DNA of 10,628 nucleotides from an uncultured Pseudomonadota bacterium (GTDB lineage Bacteria > Myxococcota_A > UBA9042 > CAIXZC01), in contig CALGBT010000520.1 of assembly GCA_937884235.1 (NCBI GenBank), positions 1-10,628 on the forward strand. Reading direction: 5' to 3'. The notes beneath the pieces were generated by a model. The model was not told the DNA's origin, made no database searches, and saw only the letters and a list, made by a program, of their open reading frames with translations. Positions 1 through 5,688 of the stretch are shown piece after piece; the stretch's first letter is position 1; each line of letters starts with the position of its first letter. A program made the position numbers and the translations under genes.

Positions 1-399
1 CCTAGCATAACCTACGGACTTGCGAATCGAGCCGGTTGCACCATCCTAACTACATTGTGCTTTGCCAGAAAGACGATTGTGGGTGGCAACGGTGTTTCCA
101 TCGCTCATGCGTGATTCGACGAGCCGCCGCTCCTCCCCCTGGACGCCCCCTACCTTCAGGTCCAATCCGAGCAAGCGAACCTCGACCAGGAAACCGAAGA
201 CCGGGAGGCAGCGGACACCACCCTCGACAACAGCAAACTGGACAAGGCCGGCGGGACCATCTCCGGAGACCTCGTCCTCGAGGGCAATTTGCGGAGGAAG
301 ATTTTGAGGTCAAGGGATCCTAGGCCGATCGGTTACGGAGGAGGCGACATAAAGCACGACCGCTTGAACGCAGACCATCACAGATACCTGAACGAGTAA
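1..399 (+). pseudogene. Degraded phage tail-fibre-like fragment (5' end outside window)
   Basis: Frame 1 reads from the window edge to a TAA at 397-399 with only one interruption, an in-frame TGA at 112-114. After it the translation contains LDAPYLQ (codons from 139), a charged helical stretch, and the motif KLDKAGGTISGDLVLEG. Together these resemble the 'YL...LdkaGGtiTGdLtl.G' units of phage tail-fibre and collar proteins. Just before the TGA the frame reads IVGGNGVSIA, which also fits the glycine-rich inter-repeat style. The end, LNADHHRYLNE, is reminiscent of tail-fibre 'LNAD..DG' repeats, but weakly. No credible ATG, GTG or TTG start lies between the TGA and the motif, so this is more likely a decayed or truncated gene than a live short one. 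No other phage gene is visible in the window. The family assignment rests on eye-recognised motifs only. Confidence 0.4.
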
Positions 400-476
400 T
401 TGAACAAATATGCATCGGAGTATGAGTACGTGGGGCGATTCTTGTACGAATAGAGAGGGTGGGTGTGGAGCCCCTC

Positions 477-1889
477 CTAACTATCGAGTACCTCCCGGAT
501 CTTCTTCGCCAAGGCGGCCGGTGTGTATGGCTTGGCAATGAAGTCAGTACCTTCAGCTAGGATACCTTGCGACCCAATGATTTCCCTTGTATATCCGGAG
601 GTAAATATCACCTTCACGTCGGGATATGCTGGCCGGACTTTCTCGGCCAATTCCCGACCGTTCATGCCGGGCATGATTACATCGGTCAGGAGAACATCGA
701 TTGCGGGATGCTCATCTTGAATGAGACGCAATGCCATCAGACCGTTCTTTGCGCTGAAAACCGTATATCCGTGTCGATTCAGAATCTTCACAGCGATGTT
801 TCGAACGACTGGTTCGTCCTCCACCACAAGAACAGTCTCATTGCCACCGTACAGTTTGGGGAGTTCAGGCTCCGTAGGCCTGGGTGCAGCAACGGCATCA
901 ACCACCTGGAAGTATACGCTGAAGGAGGTCCCAATTCCGCGCTCTGAGTTGACCTCAATGTGGCCGCCATGCTGTTTCACAATCCCAAAAACCGTAGAGA
1001 GTCCGAGTCCCGTCCCCTTGCCCACTGCTTTGGTGGTAAAAAACGGCTCGAAGACATTCTGCAACGTATTGGCATCCATCCCCTCTCCGTTGTCGGAGAC
1101 GCTGATCTTAATATAGTTCCCCGGTTCCAGATCTGGACGCTCTTCGCTGTGAGACTGAGCCACATGTACGTTCGACGTCTCAATGGTCAGCGTCCCACCT
1201 TTGGGCATGGCATCGCGGGCGTTGACGGCAAGATTTACAATGACTTGTTCCACTTGCCCCGGGTCGACTCTTGTCAAACCCAGTCTATCAGCATACATCA
1301 CTCTGACTGCCACATCCTCTCCGATGATTCGCTTCAACATCACGTACATCTTCCGAATCAGGGCATTCAAGTCGACGACTTTCGGGGCGATGAGTTGCTT
1401 GCGTGAGAAGGCCAACAACTGGCGAGTCAGATCAGCGGCTCGGTCGGCAGCGGCATGAACCTCGGACAGCGTGCCCTGTATCGGGTCATCAGGGGCGAGA
1501 TCCATCTGTGCCAGCGCAACGTGCCCTAGTATTCCGGTTAGCAGGTTGTTGAAATCGTGAGCCACCCCCCCGGCCAACCGTCCGACAGTTTCCATCTTCT
1601 GGGCCTGGTGCAGTTGTGACTCCAACCTGGCCCGGTGTTCATCCGCTTGCGTGCGTTCGGTAACGTCCTGGTTGACGCCATAGATCCTCACGGTGCGGCC
1701 CAGGGCATCTTTCACAATGCGGAAATGCACGACGATGTGCCCGACCTGCCCGTCGGCATAGAGCATCCGATGCTCAATCTGGCGGCTATAGTTCGGGTCA
1801 GCGGAGGCGATGGCCGCCCCGGTCTCGACGGCCACGAGAGCCGCGTCGTCTGGATGACAGAACCTGTGTGCGTAGTCCGCCGAAGACAT
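477..1889 (-). CDS. Hybrid histidine kinase, C-terminal part (PAS end, HisKA, HATPase_c, receiver)
   Basis: This 470-codon frame carries the catalytic half of a soluble hybrid sensor kinase. Residues 1-80 are the end of a PAS_3-type domain (RFCHPDD near the start, DVTERT at its end). The HisKA dimerisation domain spans about 95-165, with the phospho-acceptor His111 in the AHDFNN H box. The HATPase domain spans about 210-330: N box with Asn219/Asn223, G1 box DNGEGM at 266-271, F box FEPFFTTK at 280-287 and G2 box GTGLGLS at 292-298. A receiver domain (about 352-470) has acidic EDE at 357-359, phospho-acceptor Asp403 in LLTDVIMPGMNG, and Lys453 in IAKPY. All catalytic residues look intact and there is no membrane segment. 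The upstream ORF is in the same frame, separated only by an amber codon and one Gln codon. The original gene was therefore probably 697 codons, and this part alone lacks half a PAS domain. A GGTGG upstream of ATG 1889 could allow reinitiation. The gene itself ends in TAG. Confidence 0.85.
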   Translation of the reverse strand: MSSADYAHRFCHPDDAALVAVETGAAIASADPNYSRQIEHRMLYADGQVGHIVVHFRIVKDALGRTVRIYGVNQDVTERTQADEHRARLESQLHQAQKMETVGRLAGGVAHDFNNLLTGILGHVALAQMDLAPDDPIQGTLSEVHAAADRAADLTRQLLAFSRKQLIAPKVVDLNALIRKMYVMLKRIIGEDVAVRVMYADRLGLTRVDPGQVEQVIVNLAVNARDAMPKGGTLTIETSNVHVAQSHSEERPDLEPGNYIKISVSDNGEGMDANTLQNVFEPFFTTKAVGKGTGLGLSTVFGIVKQHGGHIEVNSERGIGTSFSVYFQVVDAVAAPRPTEPELPKLYGGNETVLVVEDEPVVRNIAVKILNRHGYTVFSAKNGLMALRLIQDEHPAIDVLLTDVIMPGMNGRELAEKVRPAYPDVKVIFTSGYTREIIGSQGILAEGTDFIAKPYTPAALAKKIREVLDS

Positions 1890-1892
1890 CTG

Positions 1893-1895
1893 CTA
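1893..1895 (-). other. In-frame amber codon splitting the hybrid kinase gene
   Basis: CTA on the plus strand is TAG on the coding strand, at codon 226 of an otherwise open 697-codon frame (2570 to 477). The residues on both sides (AEVGG before, QMSSADYAHRF after) read as one continuous PAS_3 segment. Related PAS domains commonly carry an aromatic residue after the GG, so a Tyr codon (TAC or TAT) changed by one base would explain the stop. TAG also terminates the kinase itself (477-479), hicA and possibly others, so general reassignment of TAG is unlikely. Confidence 0.85.
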
Positions 1896-2570
1896 GCCAC
1901 CCACCTCGGCAGCCGTGGTCCGAAAGATGCGATAGAAGTTGTCATTGAACGTGAAGACATCGCGATCGACGTCGTACTCCCAGTGACCGGCGCGTGCCAT
2001 TTGCTGTGCACTGGAAAGCAGTGCCTCGCTTCGGCGCAGTTCATCAACGGCGCGCTGTTGGTCGGAAAACACGAAGCAGCAGATGGCCTCCTCTCCGGCG
2101 TTCTCTATCTCTATGCGGGAAACCGACAGAGCCACGGGTACCGAACGGCCCTCGCTCGTTACCAGGTTGAGATCCAGGCGGGGCCCCGGCGAGCCTGTTT
2201 GCGGGAGGATGGCGTCGATCGCTTGCTGGTTTGCGGGATGTATGTGATTGCGCAGAGCAGTGCCCACGATGTGATGGAGCGGCCGCTCCAACATGTCAGC
2301 CAGACGACGGTTGCCATAGAGGATGACGCCGTCCGACGACACAGTCGCCGCTCCCTCGCTCATCGTATCCATGAGACGGCGATAGATGCGGTCGGCTCCA
2401 CGCAGGGTATAGACTTGTTCGCCGCCCTCACCGGATACCAGTACGGCGTCCACGCCACCGCTGCGGATGGCCATCAATGCTTCCTTAGCCTCGGCCAGCT
2501 CAGCGCGGAGCTCTTCCAACTCTGCCACGAGTACAGGTCTTGATCGATTGGTCGGTGTGTCGCTGCTCAT
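1893..2570 (-). CDS. Hybrid histidine kinase, N-terminal part (coiled coil, PAS, start of second PAS)
   Basis: A strong GGAGGAGGGG Shine-Dalgarno directly precedes ATG 2570, which lies 13 bases after the kaiB stop, so this is the third gene of the kai operon. Residues 14-38 are a Leu/Glu/Ala-rich coiled coil. They lead into an IRSGGVDAVLVSG segment that I recognise from PAS kinases of this type, then a PAS domain at about 60-170 (GAATVSSDGVILYGNRRLADML). A second PAS domain begins near 185 (ARAGHWEYDV) and stops after TTAAEVGG at an amber codon. The reading frame resumes in phase immediately beyond it and completes the PAS fold and the kinase. Alone this product has no histidine, ATP site or receiver and could at most be a sensor fragment. 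It is best read as the first third of a 697-codon kinase interrupted by a nonsense mutation, a sequencing error or a recoded codon. Confidence 0.8.
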   Translation of the reverse strand: MSSDTPTNRSRPVLVAELEELRAELAEAKEALMAIRSGGVDAVLVSGEGGEQVYTLRGADRIYRRLMDTMSEGAATVSSDGVILYGNRRLADMLERPLHHIVGTALRNHIHPANQQAIDAILPQTGSPGPRLDLNLVTSEGRSVPVALSVSRIEIENAGEEAICCFVFSDQQRAVDELRRSEALLSSAQQMARAGHWEYDVDRDVFTFNDNFYRIFRTTAAEVGG

Positions 2571-2583
2571 CCCCTCCTCCGAT

Positions 2584-2928
2584 TCATCTCGTCGGCTTCA
2601 AATCGAGCCCTATCAGGACCCGGTCGTGATCCGACAGATCGCCGATGATCCGCCGCAGAAGCGGCGGCAGTTTCTTAATCAGCGTAGGCACGGCGATGAT
2701 CTGCTCTCCCCCGGCCAGCACCGGCTGCTGATAGATGTCAATTACCTGGAGGTCGTAGTGCCCCTGCAGATGCTCCTCGCAAATCTTCTTGATGTTGACG
2801 ATGGCGCGGGTGGAGCGTTGCGTCGTGCCCGCCACATACAAACGCAAGACGTAGTTCGTCGGGTCTGGCTCGTCCACGGATGTAGTAGGGGTAGCGTTCG
2901 CAGCATCGGTAGTCACGATCGTTTTCAT
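2584..2928 (-). CDS. kaiB: KaiB-family circadian clock protein
   Basis: This 114-residue product has a variable N-terminal extension (about 1-24) followed by a complete KaiB domain (about 26-112). That domain has a thioredoxin-like core: YVLRLYVAGTTQRSTRAI at the first strand and helix, NIKKICEEHL, a QVIDIYQQP strand, then EQIIAVPTLIKKLPP with the proline-rich turn and RRIIGDLSDHDRVLIGLDL. In cyanobacteria KaiB switches fold and binds the CI ring of phosphorylated KaiC, and as a result controls downstream kinases. A role of the same kind is inferred here from its position next to kaiC. Its ATG shares bases with the kaiC stop (ATGA), indicating translational coupling, and the kinase gene follows 13 bases after its TGA. 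No KaiA gene is present. Such KaiB proteins outside cyanobacteria are often not part of a true oscillator. Confidence 0.93.
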   Translation of the reverse strand: MKTIVTTDAANATPTTSVDEPDPTNYVLRLYVAGTTQRSTRAIVNIKKICEEHLQGHYDLQVIDIYQQPVLAGGEQIIAVPTLIKKLPPLLRRIIGDLSDHDRVLIGLDLKPTR

Positions 2929-4697
2929 AGAGATTTACCTAGCGGCTGCCTGGGTGTTTCTTCTAACACGGTGGGGTCGGCCTGGCGCCGGCGGGCCATT
3001 TGATTGCGGTCACCGGCCACCACCTGGGCGGTGGCCTCGGCTTCGTCGATAATCACTGCCGCTTCCGCCTGATCGACTTCGAACTCTGCCCGCAGCATGG
3101 CAATCTGTGCTTCCATGGCTTGCCGCTTGCGCTCCAAGTCCCGCTTCTTGCCCGCGGTCTCCTGGTAGCGTACCAATGCTTGGGCTTTCTCCTGCTCCTC
3201 CAGCGCGTTGCGCGCACTACCGGTGAGCAGATCCCCTGACAGCCCTACATACACTTCCCGCAGCTCTGCCCCGTGATCGGTCAGCAGAAACTCTCGGACC
3301 TGGTTCGAATGGGCCATGCCACGGGACTTCAACAGGTGCAGCACGCGATTCCGTTCTGCGCCGTTCTGCACGTCTCGCAGCAACAGCCACGTGTCCATCA
3401 GCGACGAGACGCCCACTTCGGTGGCCTCAGCGAGGGCAGCGCCGTCGGTGAGCTCGGTGAACAGCGCCGTGACTTGCTGCACCTTGAAGAAGTCGATGAG
3501 TCGCGTCAGCATCGCTTTGACCTCCGCTTCACTTCCGAGCGCGGAGAAGTTGGTGACCGGGTCAACGACGACGACCCGTGGCCTGAACTGGTTCACCAGC
3601 CTGTGCATGGTCAGCAGGTGCATCTCCAGGCCGCAAATCGAGGGACGTTCTGCGTGGAGTTGCAACGTCCCATTTCGCACGGCCGGTTCCAGGTCAATTC
3701 CGACGGAGCGCATGTTGCGGATGATCTGGCTGGACGATTCCTCGAAAGCAAACCACAGGCACGGCTCGCCGCGCGCAGCGGCCGCATGGGCGAAATGCGC
3801 AACCATGGTTGTCTTGCCCGAGCCTGCCGTGCCAGACACCAGTACGCTGCTGCCGCGATAATAGCCCTTGCCCCCCATCATCGCATCCAGGTCCGGAACG
3901 CCTGACGACACGCGCTCGGTGCAAGCTTCGTACTTCAGCCTCACCGATGTGTTCGCCAGGATCGAGATACCGCCCTCGTCAATCAGGAAGGGATACTCGC
4001 TCATGCCGTGGTTCGAACCGCGATACTTGACGATCCGCAGACGCCGCGTGGCCATCTGACCCTCCACGCGGTGGTCGAGCAGTATCACGCAGTCGGCCAC
4101 ATATTCCTCAAGCCCGTAGCGGGTCAGGCTGTGTTCACCCCGCTCGCCGGTGACGATAGCGGTGACGCCTTTCTCCTTCAACCAGCCAAACAGGCGGCGC
4201 AGCTCGGAGCGCAGCACGGCGGTGTTGGAAAGCCCGGAGAAGAGCGCCTCGATGCTGTCGAGAACGACGCGCTTTGCACCGATGCTGTCAATCGCATACC
4301 CCAGGCGGACAAACAATCCTTCCAGGTCATACTCGCCGGCCTCTTCGATCTCGCCGCGATCAATCGTGACGTGGTCGAGCAACAGCTTCTTCCTCGCTAC
4401 CAACCCTTCGAGATCGTACCCGAGAGAGGCGAAGTTCGCCGCCAACTCACCGGTGCTCTCCTCAAAGGCCATGAAGACGCCCGGCTCTCCCGATTCCACC
4501 GCACCGCGCACGAGGAACTCCATGGCCAGAAGCGTCTTGCCGCAGCCGGCGCTGCCGCACAAAAGTGTCGGGCGCCCCAAGGGCAAGCCTCCCCCGGTAA
4601 TCTCGTCGAGCCCTTGAATGCCGGTGACTGCTTTAGGCAGCGAGGAAACGGGGGTTGGCGGCGAACGTTTCAAGGTCTTGGGGTCATGGCGTTTCAC
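2925..4697 (-). CDS. kaiC: KaiC-family double-ATPase clock protein
   Basis: This RecA-like ATPase/autokinase has two tandem KaiC domains. With the GTG 4697 start (590 aa), CI has Walker A GSAGCGKT (48-55), a catalytic Glu pair (79-80) and Walker B VVLDS (Asp147). CII has Walker A GTAGSGKT (289-296), Glu pair (319-320) and Walker B VVVVDP (Asp379). The segment VGVSSLMDT aligns with the cyanobacterial phosphosite region ISTITDT and puts Ser-Ser at 431-432, against Ser431/Thr432 there. After about residue 495 comes a charged, Ala/Glu/Arg-rich coiled coil of roughly 70 residues that cyanobacterial KaiC (519 aa) lacks. GTG 4697 is chosen because a CGGAGG Shine-Dalgarno lies 9 bases upstream and the protein then begins close to the conserved TGIQGLDEITGGGLP. 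An in-frame ATG at 4814 would add 39 residues but has no clear ribosome site. The stop overlaps kaiB by 4 bases. Confidence 0.93.
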   Translation of the reverse strand: MKRHDPKTLKRSPPTPVSSLPKAVTGIQGLDEITGGGLPLGRPTLLCGSAGCGKTLLAMEFLVRGAVESGEPGVFMAFEESTGELAANFASLGYDLEGLVARKKLLLDHVTIDRGEIEEAGEYDLEGLFVRLGYAIDSIGAKRVVLDSIEALFSGLSNTAVLRSELRRLFGWLKEKGVTAIVTGERGEHSLTRYGLEEYVADCVILLDHRVEGQMATRRLRIVKYRGSNHGMSEYPFLIDEGGISILANTSVRLKYEACTERVSSGVPDLDAMMGGKGYYRGSSVLVSGTAGSGKTTMVAHFAHAAAARGEPCLWFAFEESSSQIIRNMRSVGIDLEPAVRNGTLQLHAERPSICGLEMHLLTMHRLVNQFRPRVVVVDPVTNFSALGSEAEVKAMLTRLIDFFKVQQVTALFTELTDGAALAEATEVGVSSLMDTWLLLRDVQNGAERNRVLHLLKSRGMAHSNQVREFLLTDHGAELREVYVGLSGDLLTGSARNALEEQEKAQALVRYQETAGKKRDLERKRQAMEAQIAMLRAEFEVDQAEAAVIIDEAEATAQVVAGDRNQMARRRQADPTVLEETPRQPLGKSL

Positions 4698-4856
4698 GAG
4701 AGGATGCCTCCGCTTTGAAGTTGCGGCCAGTACGACGGATAGACCGAGTTTGCCAACGAACACCGCGGTGAGCGTCCCCCAATAGGCTTGACAGATCGGC
4801 TGCCCAAATCCCATGCGAAAAACTCTGCGCGGGAGAAACCGTACTCTTTCTACATC

Positions 4857-4884
4857 AGTATAGTCGGGTTAAACAAAAACACAA
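4857..4884 (-). promoter_or_regulatory. Candidate sigma70 promoter for the kaiC-kaiB-kinase operon
   Basis: On the minus strand a good -10 box, TATACT (4857-4862), is preceded after 16 bases by TTGTGT (4879-4884), which matches three of six -35 positions. Transcription would start near 4850. The leader would be about 150 bases to GTG 4697 or about 35 bases to ATG 4814. It lies in the AT-rich stretch directly upstream of the operon. Confidence 0.4.
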
Positions 4885-5064
4885 GGACTATTATTTTTTC
4901 TAAAGTCGTAGCAATACATGGCCGGAGACTTATAGTATGATGGTTACTAACGACAACCCACTAGTTATTACTTATAACGGAAAAGCGCGAGGTCTGCAGA
5001 GCACGTCAGCGAAATCAAAGATGAACTGCCATTTTGTCCTAACGGGTAGCCAGGGGAGCTCCTC

Positions 5065-5092
5065 AAGAAGGGCTGCAATTGCAACCCTTCTT
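5065..5092. repeat. 28-bp near-perfect palindrome upstream of hicA (candidate operator or hairpin)
   Basis: AAGAAGGG (5065-5072) and CCCTTCTT (5085-5092) are perfect inverted arms around the self-complementary core TGCAATTGCA (5074-5083). The only mismatch is the pair C5073/A5084. Its centre is between 5078 and 5079, and it ends 35 bases before the hicA ATG. It could be a dimeric repressor operator for hicAB, or a strong RNA hairpin acting as terminator or leader control. It is followed by TTCGTT rather than a long T run, which argues against a classical intrinsic terminator. Confidence 0.6.
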
Positions 5093-5127
5093 TCGTTAAC
5101 ACAGCAATGCGACAAGTGAGCCCTGTC

Positions 5128-5331
5128 ATGCCGGTTGTGAAAGTCAGAGACGTCATCAGAATGCTTGAACATGACGACTGGTACCTTGCAGCTAGCCGTG
5201 GCAGCCATCGGCAACACAAGCACCCAAAGAAGCCTGGTCGAGTCACAATCGCCGGAAAGCCAAGCCACGACTTGGCACCCGGAACATTGACCAGTATATT
5301 GAAACAGGCAGGTCTCAAACCGGAGGCATAG
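5128..5331 (+). CDS. hicA: HicA-family mRNA interferase toxin
   Basis: This small double-stranded-RNA-binding-fold toxin (67 residues from ATG 5128) belongs to a type II toxin-antitoxin pair. HicA cleaves mRNA and is neutralised by HicB binding. The family pattern is complete: KVRDVIRMLEHDDWYL, then SRGSHRQHKHP with the catalytic His27, RVTIAGKPSHDLAPGTLTSILKQAGL to the end. ATG 5128 is preceded by AAGTGAG seven bases upstream. An in-frame ATG at 5107 would add seven residues without a ribosome site, and GTG 5137 would give the shorter N terminus usual in the family. The stop TAG is one base from the hicB ATG, and the last hicA codons hold the hicB Shine-Dalgarno. No truncation or key-residue loss is visible, so the toxin looks active. 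Confidence 0.92.
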   Translation: MPVVKVRDVIRMLEHDDWYLAASRGSHRQHKHPKKPGRVTIAGKPSHDLAPGTLTSILKQAGLKPEA

Positions 5332-5332
5332 A

Positions 5333-5545
5333 ATGAAAGGATTCCTGGTAGTCATCGAAAAAGTTGGTGGAAACTACTCTACCTATTCGCCGGGTCTTCC
5401 GGGGTGCGTGGCCACCGGTGAAACCCAGGAAGAGACCGAGCGGAACATGCGAGCGGCCATCCTGTTCCACATCGAAGGCCTCATCGAGGACAATCTTCCC
5501 ATCCCCAACTCAACCTCCTCGGCCCAGAACGTCGCAGTTCCCTGA
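5333..5545 (+). CDS. hicB: HicB-family antitoxin, short form
   Basis: This 70-residue product has the HicB partial RNase-H-like fold: GFLVVIEKVGGNYSTYSPGLPGCVATGETQEETERNMRAAILFHIEGL. It contains the conserved SPGLPGCVATGET turn and the E-E-x3-N-M-x-A-A-I-x-F-H-I-E-G helix. It should bind and block HicA. GGAGG at 5322-5326, inside hicA, lies six bases before the ATG, so the pair is one translationally coupled operon. After the core, only about 17 mostly polar residues follow (DNLPIPNSTSSAQNVAVP). There is no ribbon-helix-helix or HTH DNA-binding domain as found in longer HicB proteins. Short HicB proteins of this size are known, so this need not be damage, but repression of the operon would then need another protein. 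Confidence 0.92.
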   Translation: MKGFLVVIEKVGGNYSTYSPGLPGCVATGETQEETERNMRAAILFHIEGLIEDNLPIPNSTSSAQNVAVP

Positions 5546-5548
5546 TAC

Positions 5549-5571
5549 GAATCACCCATTCCGGTGAATTC
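5549..5571 (+). terminator. Weak stem-loop just after hicB
   Basis: GAATCACC (5549-5556) pairs with GGTG (5563-5566) and ATTC (5568-5571) around a six-base loop, with A5567 bulged. It begins four bases after the hicB stop in the 143-bp convergent gap. A second small hairpin, GCCGA/TCGGC (5604-5616), follows. Neither has a T run, so a terminator role is only a possibility suggested by position. Confidence 0.25.
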
Positions 5572-5688
5572 CGGCAGGCCGGCGCAGTCCCCTTTCAGGC
5601 TCTGCCGAGCTTCGGCCACTTGAACCGCCAGTTCCCTCTCCACCTGCAGCTACCACCGCAGGCATCGTTGCCGCAGACACTATCCTTG

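Larger units (their letters stand above)
4698..5127. other. Intergenic region between divergent kaiC and hicA
   Basis: These 430 bases hold no recognisable gene. They are visibly richer in A and T between about 4860 and 4985 than the flanking coding DNA. On the minus strand lie a candidate kaiC promoter (4857-4884) and the CGGAGG ribosome site for GTG 4697. On the plus strand lies the palindrome at 5065-5092 ahead of hicA. A 60-codon frame at 4937-5119 has a GGAGA upstream but no recognisable sequence character. No convincing plus-strand promoter for hicA could be assigned, although TATAGT (4931-4936) and TATGAT (4936-4941) are possible -10 boxes. Confidence 0.6.

Noticed and set aside
1893..1895. 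TAG reassigned to an amino acid in this organism
   Set aside because: TAG also closes the kinase frame itself (477-479) and hicA (5329-5331), so it works as a normal stop here. Local readthrough or mutation is a simpler explanation.
1635..2543. 302-codon plus-strand ORF antisense to the kinase gene
   Set aside because: It mirrors the well-supported PAS/kinase frame. Long antisense frames are common in such coding DNA, and its translation shows no domain.
4008..4718. 236-codon plus-strand ORF antisense to kaiC
   Set aside because: It is a shadow of the kaiC CI domain, with no ribosome site or family motif.
4937..5119. 60-codon plus-strand ORF with GGAGA upstream
   Set aside because: The translation has no recognisable family or signal, and it overlaps the palindrome upstream of hicA. 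A chance frame in intergenic DNA is more likely.
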